A stretch of DNA of 64,000 nt from Cyanoderma ruficeps (GCA_008694505.1 VZDJ01007755.1:216644-280643); one strand, 5' to 3'. Counted from the stretch's first letter, positions 11,165 through 24,978 are shown. Notes: generated by a model not told the origin, from the letters alone. Made by a program: numbers and translations.

Positions 11165-13020
11165 GGGGGTGGGGGAGTGGGGAGGATACAACTTGAAACC
11201 AATCCAGAGTGGGAAGGGATTGACCCTGAACCTAAATGACAACCCATAGAACAAATCAAGGAACAAAGGGGGAAGGGGAACCTAGACTTTGCCAATAACT
11301 CGGAGTCCTCACCAGAATTTTCTAGACATCAGGGTGGGGTCCTGAAGTGACAGACAGGACCCAGGTGTCACATGAATGATGATTAATTAATAACAATAAT
11401 TGGGGTAAACCATAATGGGGTAAAACATGGGGTACATGGAAAAAAACATTGTGAAACAACATAAAACAAACAGATGCATATAGAAAACTGGCAAAACCCC
11501 AAAACACACCACTACATTGGACCACCTCTGATCTGACAGTGATCCACCCAATACTCAGGGAAAAAGGGCTTGGCACCTACACACCCACTGTGCATGGCAA
11601 GTCCAGACAATGAAGCCCACTCTATGAACTGCAGCTCTCCAGTGGCAAGTATGAATACAACCCTCATTTCCTACTTAGAAAGGCTTCCTACTGAATTAAA
11701 GATGAAGAAAATACACTGAACTCTGACTGCAAGTCTGCCTGTTAGGCTGTTTCCCTTAAGGACTATTGTACTTTGCTCAAACTTACAAATGACAGCTTTT
11801 AAATACACAAAAGTGTTTAACTCTGGCACACATGCCTTAGTTTAAAGGATCAATACAACAAAGAATTGCTAATATGTATTCTTCCTGAGTACAGTCATTG
11901 TATGCCAAACTGCTTAATTTATTTATGAACATCAGCTGCCTTTGTAGATGTTTTCATTTCCATCTGCATTGCATCTTTTGTTTTTTTTTTACTTCATGAA
12001 AATTCACTAAAACAGAATTCTGCAAGATCAATAATTGGCACATAATACAAACACCAATCTGCTGGGGTAAAAAATAACAAGAGTATGGAATTTAATAGAA
12101 AATTCAGAGCCATTCCTTTTTGCTTCTTCTTTTTCCTGCTTTCTCCAGCCCCCCACTTTTCCCATACTGTCCTGCGACACAAGCAGGTTTAGTAGCACTA
12201 AATGCTTGCCTAGCAAATTACCCTGGGTGCACTGCATTGTATTTGAAAGTGCTGCAAGCAGTAATCTGCAGTTATTTCCACTACCACTGAAATGCATCTA
12301 TTAGTTTTCAATTCTCACTACCACCTTTCACTTGTATGAATTTTGGATTCAGTCCCCAATACACCACAGGTTGCAACAAGAATTTTCCTTGCTGCCTTTA
12401 GTGTGAATATAAGATAAAGATCATAGTCAGTGTAGCAGCTCCACAATCCATGATCTAAAATCTCTATTTCCATTAAGAGTATTGCAGTGTGGAATGCACA
12501 AAACAGTTTTTGACTCTGCATGATGACAATAAATGAATAGAGAAATTTTGCAGTAATACTACTGGTAGAGAGCTTAGTGGTATTTCTGCATTATGTGAGA
12601 GAAGAAAAGGGGTGAAGTTACAGAATCTTTTTCTCAGATTAATTATGATGAAAAAAGTCTATCAGTACTTCCAACAGCAGCTGTGCAAAGGAAGCATGAA
12701 CATACTGGAAAGACCAGTTTTGGAAATAGACGCCTGGTCTCCTCAGAGCAAAGCATTTAACACAAAAATATGGCCAAGTTGGGTGTTTTATAATAAAAGT
12801 CATGCAAACCTTGGATTTTAGCAGACTTCAACTAAATACAGTGAAAATTCATTATGCTCACTGTTTTCATCACTGGTTTTAATCTCTTAACAAAGTCCAG
12901 ACCCTTAAGCAAGTAAAAAGATATTTTCTATTAAAAATGACACTGAAGAATCCTCATAAGCAAGGCCCAGGTGATATATTTCAATAGCACTACATGAAGA
13001 AATAAATGGACATACATAAT

Positions 13021-13087
13021 TTTTTTTTTTTTACTGCAATCAGTTCTGGTTTTTGTTTTCTTTTTTCTTTTTTTTCTTTTTTTTTAA
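13021..13087. repeat. T-rich low-complexity tract
   Basis: Long T runs broken by single C or G. On the other strand it is a poly-purine tract. It is typical low-complexity DNA; it could be the poly(A) tail of an unrecognised reverse insertion, but I see no body for one. Confidence 0.8.
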
Positions 13088-14161
13088 CAACATCTCAGTT
13101 TCTATTTGCTTATAAGCTAAGAGAAAACAGACGTTAAGCTAAGTAGATCACAATTATGATTTTTTTCTATAAGGTTAACAGACAAAAATCTTTTTGTGTA
13201 GTGCCATTTCCAGATATTTTTGCCAACCTGGAATATGTCCTTCCTCTTTTCAGCTTACTGATTAATAACCAATTCCATGGCCTGTGGTAGCATACATAAC
13301 TGTGGTGGCACGCATACACTCCATTACTGTCTGAGATATCAAAAGTTTGCTTAATTTGAGACATGGTTATTTTTAAAAGAATGTGAACTGTGGTAACACA
13401 TGTACATGAAATTGCATGCATTGCAGGAATGTTTCCAGTTACGTGACAGAGGGTGTGCATCTTTCAAAGGAAGGGAGAAATACATAAAGGAGTGGCAGTT
13501 CCAAGAGAAAAAAAAATAAAGGAAAAGGTTAAATAAATTTAAAAAGCAAATACTTTCAATGAGAAAAAAATAAACATAACTTTCAGTTGACCCTGGCCAG
13601 CTTTAATTTATGGGGTGAAAATGGGACACGCTCAAGCTATCTTATACAAGCATAACACTGAAAACCATACACACATTTAGGACTCAATAAGTGCACTATT
13701 TACTAGACAGGTATTTTCATAACTATACTACATGCATATCTTATTTCAGTTTAACATTACTTTGACTATAATCAACTAATATCAGCTCAGAAAATATACA
13801 CACACTGAATCATGGCATGCAGTGTCCAGAGTAGAAATGAAAGCTTGTGAAATTACCTTGAAAACACTTCTTCAAAGTAAACTTGATACAGTGGGTAGTA
13901 TTAGAGACATTGTTTTTTCAATAAGTAAACACCACAGTCTTAGTACCTAACACCTCATCAATATTACTATATAATACTGTTAAATGCACAAAATGACAGA
14001 AGAACAGTTAAACTAAAACATAATGAAGATGGAAATTTGTACAAAATGAAGCAATATGGAAAGAGTATTGCTTATTTGTTCATTCCATAAGAAGTACGAA
14101 ATTATATAAAGCAGCTCGTCTACTCAGAAAAGTCTCATAAAAGAGAATTTAAAATTGTTTT

Positions 14162-14215
14162 GTGGACCTGATGATCAGGTCCACCAATTGGATCTTAAAA
14201 AAAAAAAAAAAAAAA
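14162..14215. repeat. 23-bp near-perfect palindrome followed by A19
   Basis: GTGGACCTGAT (14162-14172) and ATCAGGTCCAC (14174-14184) are exact reverse complements with a one-base centre. Twelve bases later comes an uninterrupted run of 19 A (14197-14215). The palindrome could form a short cruciform or RNA hairpin. Confidence 0.8.
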
Positions 14216-15232
14216 GGAGAGCTCTGCTTTCTCCTCACACCATTCTGAAGGGGTTTTTTTTATTAATTTAATTCAAAATACAAAATTTTATCTAATAAAA
14301 AGATGACAAGATGAGATTCCTGAAAGAAAAGTCCTGCTTCTAAATGTACTTAGAAAAAAAAACCTCATATGCAAGATTATTATGTAAAATATTGCAGCCA
14401 CATGGGACCAAATAATGATTTTGTGAGTTCCATGGGATGCTACAAAAACCCAGATGGCATTAGGCTTTACATCTTTGCAACTCATTTTGTTTTATGCATT
14501 TTACCACAACATATTTTGATAATACCAAATAAACAAAAAACTAGTCACTGACGTTCCTTAAAAGAAAATTAATCTGTGTCCCCACAGATTTGTTCAGGAA
14601 AGGTATGAAGAAACAACTTCCTTAAAAAAAACAAACAAACAAGGAAGTCATCACTTAGTACACTAAAGGTCAGCTCAATGTGTTGAACTCAAGGGAAAAG
14701 CTTGAAAGAATTAAGCAAATTCTTTGATCTCTATAGGAGCTATAAATTCTTGGTTGATAAGACCTCAAATAAAGGATATTCCAGACAATAAGTTATGTTC
14801 TGATCATTAGGAAATACACATATTCAAACTCTCACAGATAGAAGCATTCCATTATAATGTAACAAAGCATATTCTCCGCATGGTGTTTCTCATGTATTAA
14901 ACATGACAGTGGAGTGATTTGTGAACTGCTATTTCTGTAAAATTATGAGCTGCACATTCTCACTAAACCATCCATGTCCTCTTCTTCAAACTTTCAAATG
15001 TGCGCCAACAGCTGTTTTGTTGAGAAACTCTCAAAGTTTTTGTGGTTTTTTTGTTTGTTGTTGGTATTTATTTTCCTTCTACAAAATCAGGTATTTCTCA
15101 TTAATAGAGCAAACATTTAAAACGTGACTAAAAGTGGTTAAATAATCTCCTGGTTTAGTATCTCTGGGTGACCTTCAGAGTTTGAATGATAAGAAGTATA
15201 GTTTGTGGACTTGGTAAAAATTTAAAGCAGCC

Positions 15233-15273
15233 TTACAATATATGACAATATATTGTCATAATTACAATATATA
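15233..15273. repeat. 20-bp perfect palindrome flanked by direct repeats
   Basis: TATGACAATATATTGTCATA at 15241-15260 equals its own reverse complement. A copy of TTACAATATAT lies at each side and overlaps its edges. The whole block is A+T-rich, so slippage or a small hairpin-mediated duplication can explain it. Confidence 0.8.
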
Positions 15274-17348
15274 ATGTGACTGTGGCTGATTTTGCCAAGT
15301 TGTACCTTATTACCTTGAATTTTATCTAGGTCACCTTAATTCTACAAATTGGTGCTTACAAAGAATGAGAACTGGACAGAGGACTTGTATTTTTATCCAA
15401 AATACTTATTTAAATTCAGTACAACATCCTACGTATACCAAATAACTTCCCAGTATTGTCAATAATAATTATTTCTTGGCTAAAAAAGTCTAATCATGTA
15501 AAATTTAATTTTTAGGTAATAGCACATTTATTAATTAAGAAAAAAGCTAGAAAGAGGGTATGCCAACCAAGCTCTGTCTTTTACAGATGAAAGCAACATT
15601 TATGAGAAGTGAAGTATAAAACACTATAAACATAAGTTAACACTCTGAAAAACATAAAGGTTGAAGTTGTATTTAAAATAAATTTATGTCAAATAAAAGA
15701 AATTAATAATTATTATATAAACACCAGAAAATCCATATACAGTTTAATAAGTGCACTGATTTTCAAAATGCTACCTGCAAACTTGCTTGCTGAAACATAC
15801 TGTACGACTGTATTTCACATTGTGACAAGGCAAACTTCCTAACTTCTTTGATATCAGTTTAACTCCAGTCTAATTCTGTTTGAAGCTAAATGTTGATTCA
15901 TGTTTTTTTCAAAGCTGACTCTTTTTAAAAATGTCTATCCTTGAACAGCCTACTGACACATCTGGCAGAGTCACATGAATGCAGATGGAATTCTCACTGA
16001 GCAGACATGTTTAAATGGAAAAATCAGCATTGTTAAATGTTTGCAAGATCACTGGCAAGATGGTTTCTGCATTTAATGTAAATATGTCCTCATCAAATGA
16101 GCAGGAATTTAACAAGGGTAAACTAAGCACTTGACTCACTAGAAGCTCATAAGGTCTGAATTTAGCATTATAGGCAGGTTAAGGTTTTCCTCACAGTGTG
16201 ATAAATACTATTTAATCAACAATTTTAATCATCATGTTAGCTCATTAGAAACAATAGTGTTATATTTTATTTTATTTTTTCAACCTTTTTTTAAGCTGTT
16301 CATTCCATTATGAAAACAGCTACTACTGTGGAAATCAATATCTTCTCAATACAGATTTTAGCACACTTATGCTTATAAAGCACTGACAACAAATTGCTTT
16401 GAGCTACACTAGCAAAAACCAATTTTTTAAAAAAATGGAGACAAATATTTCTACAATTTGTCTCGTACAACTAATACTTTGGGTTGTACAACAGATTTTT
16501 TTCTCCTCTTTACATAAGAAAACCCCAATGAAATATGATAGACTATCCATCATAACCTGATTTTGAAATATAGTCTCTGAGTCTTCTTTTGAACACCAGA
16601 ATCTAGCTTGCCCAAAGCAGACAAGATTGCACTGTTTGAGAGGCATGAAATATTCTAACCAGACAAAAATCTTGATCAAAGACATCTATAGTGACCTGAA
16701 TCTCTAGACCCACAATGTGCAAAGACTATGATGAAATCCTCATTAGCTTATTTCCTCAATTCTGTAGGTTTGGGAGAATAGAAATGGGAATTTAATATCA
16801 ATTATCAACATTGGTTAATTTTAACTCTTCACAGTTCATCCTCAAAACGTGTTATCCAGTTTTCTCATATAAATTTGATTCAGTTCAGCTGAAAAAGGAA
16901 CCATCTAATCATAATAACTCTTGCCAAGGAAGAAGTCTGGATTGTTATACACAGGTAATGGTTCAACTGTAAGACTCTAGTACTTAAATGGAAACAATTT
17001 CATGTACTGGCATCCCAGTGTAAATAGAGTTATAGTGTTTAAATATACTAAATATATGTCTAGCGTACATAATTCCTGGTATTCACCAGCCTGCTTTTAC
17101 AACAGGGAATATCTGAGACACCCTAAAGTAACATGATAAGACTGCAGATAAGACTTCACAATAGTGTAAGATTTACATCTATCCTTTGCCATATCTGTCA
17201 GCCCTGTGTATCAGAGATATTGTCATACATGTAAAATGGAACCAGATAGACACGTGGGTAACCTAATCAAACTCAGTCAAGCTCAAATAGCAATTCAGCT
17301 TCTCAAATGCCACTGTGTTCTTTACTGTGGTCTAAATAACTCAAATGA

Positions 17349-18715
17349 TAAAGAATATCACAGAATTACAGAATTGTTAAGGTTGGAAGGTGTCTTGTGG
17401 GATCATCTAGTCCAACCTTTCTGTCCAAACAGGGCAATCTAGAGCAGATTTCCCAGAATTGTGTCCAGGTTGGTTTTGAGTACCCTCACAAGTGGAAATT
17501 TCATAACCTATCAGGGCAACATGCACTAATGTTTGACCACCCAGGCAGTAGAAAGCTTTTTCTCACATTTAAGTTTTCTTTCAGTAGAGCCCACTGATAA
17601 GACAAGAGACAATGGCCACAACTGAAAATACAGGAAGTGTTTTGAGTTGTGGCCATTGCCTTTTGTCCTATCAATGGGCTCTACTAAAAAGTGTCTGTCT
17701 GTCTCTTTTTTGTTATACAGCACCACGTGTCTGTGTGTGTTAATAAGATCCTCCTGAAACCTCTCTCCCTCAGGCTGAGTACTTCCAGTTCATTCAGCTT
17801 CTTCTCGTGTGAGAGGCTTCAATCCCTCAATCCTTCCTGTACTGAAGAGCCCAGAACTGAATGCAGTACTCAAGACATGTCTCACCAGTGCTGAGAAGAG
17901 GGGAAAGTTCACTGTCCTTGACCTGCTGGCAAGGCTCTTCAAAATACAGCCCCGTACACTGTCAGCCTTCTTTGCAAGGGTACACCACAGTCTTCTGGAT
18001 AACTTCCTGTCTACCAGAATTCTGACAAGCTACTTTCCAGCTGGTTTTATATGGGTGCCTGGGATTATAATTCTCCAGGTTCAGAACTTTGCGTTTCCCC
18101 TTGTTGAACATCATGGTTATCCCCTTAGGTCAATTCTTCATCCTGTCAAGATCCCTCTAAACAGCAGGTCCTTTGTTGTATCAGCTACTTTTCACACTTT
18201 TTTGTCATCTGTGGACTTGCTGGGAGTTCACTCTGCGCTACTGTTCAGGTCATTAATGATGGCATCAAACAGTATTGGATACTGTTACCAATCCCTGGAG
18301 TACACTACTAGTTCTTTGCCACCAACTGGACTTCATGCCTCTTATAGCAACCTTCTGGACCCAGCTGCTAAGCCAGTTTTCAATCTACATGGCTCTCCAC
18401 CTATCTAACCTGTAATTTGTCATCTTGTTTATAAGGATGTTGCTGGAAACAGGGTCAAAGGCTTTACTAGAATCAATGTAAAGAACATGCACTGCTCTCC
18501 TGTTGTCCTCCAAGTTAATCACTTAATTGTGGAATGTTGGTTAAACATTATTTCCCCTTTGTAAATCCATGCTGACTACACCCAATTATGTCCCTGTCCA
18601 TCGTGTGTTTGGAGATGGTTTCAAGGATTAGTTGTTCCATCACCTTCCCAGGGACTGAGGGGGTTGACTAGCCTGTGGTTCCTCAAATCTTCCTTTTTAC
18701 CCTTCTGGAAGAATA
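17349..18715 (-). mobile_element. CR1 LINE fragment, reverse, 1.37 kb
   Basis: The plus strand opens with ATCACAGAATTACAGAATTG, the complement of the CR1 3' end, and proceeds through 3' UTR and ORF2 backward. On the minus strand the order is a CGSLVN-like start of the RT core near 18650, AGTAAAGCCTTTGACCCTG (the KAFD motif) near 18465, and the PxLF-type 3' region ending at 17349. Frameshifts and stops break ORF2. The 199-codon plus-strand frame at 17809-18408 is antisense to CR1 and is not a gene. A 41-bp piece is duplicated in inverted orientation inside the copy (17583-17685). The divergence indicates an old insertion. Confidence 0.92.
17583..17685. repeat. Inverted duplication (hairpin) inside the CR1 copy
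   Basis: The left arm 17583-17623 and right arm 17645-17685 are reverse complements at 37 of 41 positions, separated by 21 bp. The right arm is the expected CR1 sequence (GTGGCCATTGCC...TGGGCTCTACT), so the left arm is an added inverted copy. All four mismatches are transitions. A template switch during replication is a likely origin. Confidence 0.88.
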
Positions 18716-21700
18716 TTTCACACTCAAACACTTGAATTTACATGTCTTAATCTGTGCCTGAATTCCACTAGAGATGTAAAAATTGCAGGAAAACCTAACA
18801 AAGTACATAGGGAATCAATCTGGCTATATAGCCCCCAAATACTATAACCTCTGTGTTTCATTAAATAGGTTTTTTATTACAAGGCACGATTTAAATTTAG
18901 CTGATATTCACCTGGCAAGAAAGCAATGAAGCAGAAATTGTTCCCATACCCTATTGCCATATAACGTCATATAGCCTGTACCCAAATCCATGTAAAATAT
19001 TGTTTGGGAAACAGAGAAACTCCACACTAATGCACAATTGACTCCCTAGGAACTTTTCAATTGCATGTCTTTGGTTCACCTGCCTAATGAAGCTTTTCAC
19101 TGTCTTACAGTAGTATGGCTACCCTTAAAGCAAAAATGACTACAAAAAACATGAGAAGATTTATTCAAATTTTAAATAAAAATAACAGACTGTTTGTACT
19201 GCTATATGTTTATATGTAAAACACATTGTCTTGATAAACAGTGAAGCAGCACAATTTTTTTTCACCCTTAAAAAAAGGCAAAAGGAAAATTATTCACTTC
19301 ATCTTTTTACTGAAGCATCTGATTTTAACAAACCACAAAATTTCACAGTGCTCACTAACACTCTTGAGAAATTATCTCCTCCCTGGTATTGGTACAGCTC
19401 TGAGATCACATCTTCATGGGATCTGAAGCACATGATTGGTGCCCTCGGGTTTTATGATTACTTACGTCTGCAGAGACTATTATCTGTCAAGTAACATTGC
19501 AGTTTAAGCTATTCTTTTTCAATAAAAGTTGCAGCCTTGGTCTTTAAACCAGTTGTTATCATGCTGTATGTTCTGCTTTCACCTTCCACAGTGGCACACA
19601 CATTGTCCTGAGCATTTATACACAGCTTTAGTGTTCTTTTCCACAGCACAAACCTTGCCGCCATTAACGAATTACATGACCTCCTTAAACAAATTGCACC
19701 CTCAAATACACAACCAAAACTTTCATTGGTTGCAGTCTCTCTAGATTCAATGGAAGGTGATCTCAGATCTGTATCTGAGGGCAGAATGTGACCCAGTGCA
19801 TCCATTAACTGGCCTCAGTCTGTATAGCTCTTTATCAATTTGAGGAGGAAAGACACAGATTAATGGATGGCGAATGAAAGAGTGAAGAAAACGAGGTTCT
19901 TAAAGGTTTCTGATGAGCTGGAAAACTGAACACAAAAACAGCTTAAAAAAGATGCAGAAAAATGCTCAAAAGGTTAGTACTTTAAAAGATTAGTACTTCT
20001 CATAATCAACACTTTGAAATTTTAAAGTAATTATTTTATTTTATTAATATTATGTTATTAAAATTACATTTCTTGTATTTCAGTTCAGGGAGAAAATTGC
20101 AATAAGGTTAGGGGTTTTTGGATAAAATATAAGGGTTTGTCTCAGGATGGCTTGTGTTGGATGGGAGTTTAAAGATCATCTATTTGATATTTATCATCTA
20201 GTCTTGATGGATTTGGCTCTATTTATTTAAAATAAAATAGCCAGCATATGCTGCAGTTACTAAACTTTGTAAGGATTCAAAATTAAAATTCAAAGATAAG
20301 TTTCATATAAAATAAAAATATCTTAAACTTTAACACAAGGTTTTGACAAAAAAAATAGGTAGGTTAATGGATCCAGGTTTGTAACAGAAGTGAGTCTGAG
20401 TTATACACTGGGCAATCTGGGATAGTTTAAAGCACTCTCTTGCAAGGAGATTGCCCTAATAAAACATTAAAAGAATAACAGCACAATTTGTGCACTTTAC
20501 TGTTCTGAAACACCTAGGCACTGTAAAATCTAGAGAACTGGTTACAATCATGAGCCCAGACTGAAAATTCTGAAGGTGTTCAAAAGGTACATTTGGATAA
20601 TCTGCTTAAACCTCAGACGTGCACTTTGTTTAGAGGACTGAAGTTAGACGAGTTGATCCTTCATGAGTCACCAGGGAAACAAACAAGCATTTGTGTGAAA
20701 ATGCTTCAAAAACTTCCCTCTCACCCATTCTTGGCTAGAACATTTGAACCAGTAAGTCTTGGAACAATAAATTAACTTCTGCGTTCATGTTATTACAGTG
20801 AATTATTTCAGAGCCCTGACCTAGAAACAATAGTCTCTGCTGGTCCCAAAGGATGGCCAAAAAGGGAAACCACAAACCCCAGCCAACTGGGGACCCTATC
20901 AAAACCACAGTTTGGGTTTATGTCTTTAGTTCCCCTCTTTCAGGGTTCATTGTCCCCACACTTTTCCAGAGGCGGGCACCTACGTCTACATTTTCTTGCA
21001 AAAGGCAAACAGAGCTCAGCTGAGGCTGAGCTTTGATTCAATGCCCACTTCTGCACTAGAAAAGTGCTCAAGCAGAGGAAGCAACCCAGCAGCAAAGACC
21101 TCTTCCACTCTTTGTCAAGAAAAAGTGAATGTGCATGGTGACTCAGTGGCCCTACAGTAGTTGCTAGTTGTCAAAACCTACCCAGCTTGTTTTGCCCTCA
21201 TTATAGTACGCTTGTATTAATTCAGAATGAAATAAATACCTGTATTTTTCCACAGATGATGATCTACCTTTCCAAAAGTATTGAAGTTTACAGGAAAGCA
21301 AGACAGTGCTTGTTCTGTCTTACCACCTATTAAGAATTTTCTGTTGCTGAGGTGCAATTCTTTAGGAAGTTGCATCACAACAGCATTGAACATCTACAGG
21401 AGCTGTACATGAGGCATGAAAATTTTCAGTTAGAAAGCGTACTGGAAAAGGATTGCATTGAGTTTTTACAGGTTCTAAAAAGTTGCTCAGGTTATCAATG
21501 CCCTCTCAATAGCAGAGTTATTCTCCATAAAAGGGAACAAACAATGTAAAAATCTAAAAAAATAAGTTGCTTTACCAAATTATTGTAGAATGGAGTTTTA
21601 GCCATTATACTTGGGAGAAAAAGAGTAATCTACTTTAGGAGATATTGCTGAGAAGTATTTCATATCTATTTTTTTATTTCTACTAATTACAACAATACAT

Positions 21701-24700
21701 TTATCACACCCCATTATATTTAGACCTTCACCAACATTTGAATTTTAAGGAAAAATGCATCATTACAGCCTTAACAACCTATCAAAAGTAAAGTAACACC
21801 AATTTAATTGTTTGTGAGGATTGCTCAAGGGGAAAAAATAAACATTTAAAAGCTTGTTGTAGAAATGCATGTGGCTCAAGGTTTACATTTTTTGGTTTCA
21901 AACATAAACAAGTTTTCAAAGAAACATTCATGTATTAAAGTATTTTCAAAAGAATTACTGCCTTCAGTTTGTTTTCACACAAAATATGGAACTCTTTTCA
22001 AGTTAATGGATAAATTTGCTCATCTCTTTCTTTATTATCAGGCAAAGATAAATAAGTCTTTTTCATTCAATCTGCTGAGATAACTTGTGCCCATGCCGAA
22101 AGGTGATCTGTTCTAATCAACTTCGTGAAGTCTGATGGAATTACACTGAACATATTTCATACCTGACACAACTACAGAATGATACAGTTCAGGACAAACA
22201 TTGGTGACCTGAATAATACATGACAGACAGATGACCGGGTGAGAAAAGTAATTTTTCACCTACACCACTTGAGTTTCTTTATTAAAAGCTGAGACATATT
22301 TGATGGAAAGAAGGCTGCTTTGCCAGCTAAAAGCTGGTGTGTTTTATTAATAGCTCAGTCAGTATTCCCTTGCCATTTTACTACTTGAAACATTATTTTG
22401 ACAATAAAATACTACATGTATCTAGTTTGCATGGAAAGCACCATGGAAAATACCACCAACATTGCTAAAGAGAAAAATAGAGTTAACAAAAATAAAGTTG
22501 TTAATTATTTACCTTTAATTCTTAATAGATGCACATATTCTAAAAGCAGAGTAAAAATTATCATAAAGGAGAAAGGGATTCTGGAAATAAAGCAACTACA
22601 TAATCACAGGAGAATATATCAAATATCTGTAATGTATAGAAATTATCTTTCCCATGAGCTTGCAAGTAGATACAATACATTTAAAAAGAAATTTGCTTTT
22701 CATAAAAGTCAAGTAAATTTGGCCTCAACAATACAATTTTTTTATGAGACTTAAATAGTGTTTTGTCAAGGAAGGTAAAGGTTAGGACAAACAATAATAT
22801 CTTAGAAGTTGGCCCATGAAAAGATGGACTGCTTCAAATATTTCTGTGTTTGAAGCCATACCAAGTTTTACACTTGGTTGTATTTTTCCTCTGCAGACAG
22901 CAGCCAGGATAAATAGTTTTCTACAAATTCATAATGTGTGACACCAGTGATCCAAAGGCTAGACAGAGACCACATGCTCTAATGACTCTTGTTTCATCAA
23001 TTTAATAAGTGGGGACCTTCCACATATCACTGTTATTATGAACTCTCAATAATCTCTTTTCTGTGCTTAAAGAAGCTTAAAACCTTATATGAAATCTCAG
23101 AAACTTGTGTTGTTGTTTTACTTGCTGTAACAGAACACACCATATATATTTAAACTGAATTTTTTAATTTCTCTTTTCTATGCTAGCCTTTTGAAGCTAA
23201 TTGAATGCACATGTCATATTGAAAATAGTCTAGAAGCTGCTGTAAGTTTAAATGTGAATACAAAACTGCTCATGGACCTAGCAAGCAAATATCACTATAT
23301 AGTCATAAATATTTCACTTGAAAGAATAAGAGCTTGCTCTTTGATACTGGAAAATGCACAGAAAGTTACCTGAAAGAAATAAAACTAAGGATGCAGTATG
23401 GATCTAAGTATGGATGATACTGGACAGATTTTGCTAACATTAGAAGCTTACATATTTATCCAACATTTACAAACAGCTTTAGAGGTATAATGCTTAATTA
23501 AATTTGAAATAAATTAGACCCAACAGTAATCAGAAGTTGTCCTAGATCTGCAATTGGCTTTAAAATCCTCTGCTTCTCTACACATAAATATATGACACAA
23601 ACCCCCTTTTTCACTCAGAAAGATTAGCTTTTCAGGCTTTATTAAGTTAACTTTTCAGACATGAAAAGAACAACAGCAAAGAAATTCTTTCCTCTCATAT
23701 GCCCATAGTGTCTTTGTCATATCTAACAGCAATACTGATTCCTTCATGTAAGTAAGCATCAGTATCTCTCATGAAGCCCGAAGGCCCTTCTAATTTGGAT
23801 CAGTTTAGCTGAAGCTGAAGTCTTATTAAGTATAAAATATAGGACATTATTTTACAAAAGTTGCACCAATATACTTTCCCAAATTGTGCTTCAAAAGCTG
23901 CTTGTAACATTATTTAATAGGCCAAAAACCTCAAGATCAATAATGTTGTGCAAAGATATCTTCAAGCTAATATTCAGAATAATACTTTATATCACAAACT
24001 CTTGTTGCAAGGAGAAGACTGCAATGCTCAAATGGTGATAAGGCTTTCCAGATCCAGGACAGCTACTGGGAAATCAGTGACAAAATTGTTGGTGGGGTTT
24101 GCAGGTTAATGCAGAATATAATATATAAAAGCTCCCAATAGTTTTCTGGATGAAAACTTGAGCCTAAATCTCCTGCATCCTCAGCATCAAACATATGCAC
24201 AAAGATGCACAAGTCAGAGAAAGAGACTGTTGGAAACCCTTTATTATCAAAATGATAAAAGCAAATTAAAATCTAATTTTTTTTTCAGAAAAAAGAATTC
24301 ATTGGTTCCTGTATGCGTTCCTGTTGCTACTTTAGTTAAACAGAGTGAGGTGCAATTTTAAAACTTTTGTAGTTTTGACAGTTCTTACCATAGCAGCCAT
24401 GCCATTATGGATTATTGTTTCTCTGACTTGAACAGAGATTCTTCACTGTACAAAAATTACCAACACAAGAATATTTTATTCGTGAAGATTAGGACTAAGT
24501 TCTTCTCAGCAAAATGCAGATTTCTTCTCAATTTGAACACTTCTTTCTGGAATGGTACATTAAAGGTATGTCTTTCCATGTGAACAAACCTGAGGTTCAT
24601 TAATTGAGCTTTTAAGAGTTTGCAACAGCAGTGACTAAGGTGAGATGTCTATGAGTTCCTCCAGGAATCAAAGAAATTTCACGTTAAGCCCTCATGCCCA

Positions 24701-24978
24701 AACATGGGTGAAAAAAAAAAAAAGAAAAACTTTCCTGGTGATCTTTAGAAGCCAAATATTTTTCCTATTGTCAAACTGAATTTATATCTACAGCAGAAAT
24801 ATGCAACTTCCTGTGAAGTAGACAAGCTTCTTTTTACACATTATACCTAATAGGTGGATAGAAAAAAATAAATATTAAGTTAAAAATTTCTTGAGAGCAA
24901 TTTGAGGACAAGGCAGAAAGAATCCTCAGATCAAATCAGGCCCCAAGGTGTCCTGTGGACAGTTGTGGTGCACAATAT
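18716..24978. other. Unique A+T-rich DNA
   Basis: No exon set or transposon is recognised. A slightly G+C-richer patch lies at 20870-21180 without a coherent open frame. Short frames such as 22398-22754 (118 codons) have A+T-driven composition and no supporting splice signals that I can defend. Confidence 0.45.

Larger units (their letters stand above)
10885..11522 (-). mobile_element. Solo retroviral LTR with 6-bp target duplication
   Basis: The LTR occupies 10891-11516 (626 bp) on the minus strand. It starts TGTAGTGG and ends CCATCACA, giving imperfect 8-bp inverted termini with the canonical TG...CA. It is flanked by perfect direct repeats TTGGAC at 10885-10890 and 11517-11522. On the minus strand there is a GGTATAAG box at 11157-11164 and an AATAAA at 11082-11087, in the U3-TATA-poly(A) order expected of an LTR. 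A 6-bp duplication points to a class II (ERVK-like) element. No internal viral sequence remains, so the provirus was lost by LTR-LTR recombination. The exact duplication suggests a fairly young insertion. Confidence 0.88.
11523..17348. other. Unique A+T-rich DNA with simple repeats
   Basis: No gene or transposon is recognised. The stretch holds a T-rich tract (13021-13087), a hairpin-forming palindrome followed by 19 A (14162-14215), and a 20-bp perfect palindrome (15241-15260). Open frames are short and unsupported by splice sites. Confidence 0.5.

Noticed and set aside
17809..18408. 199-codon plus-strand open frame
   Set aside because: It is antisense to a CR1 LINE copy and follows the complement of CR1 ORF2.
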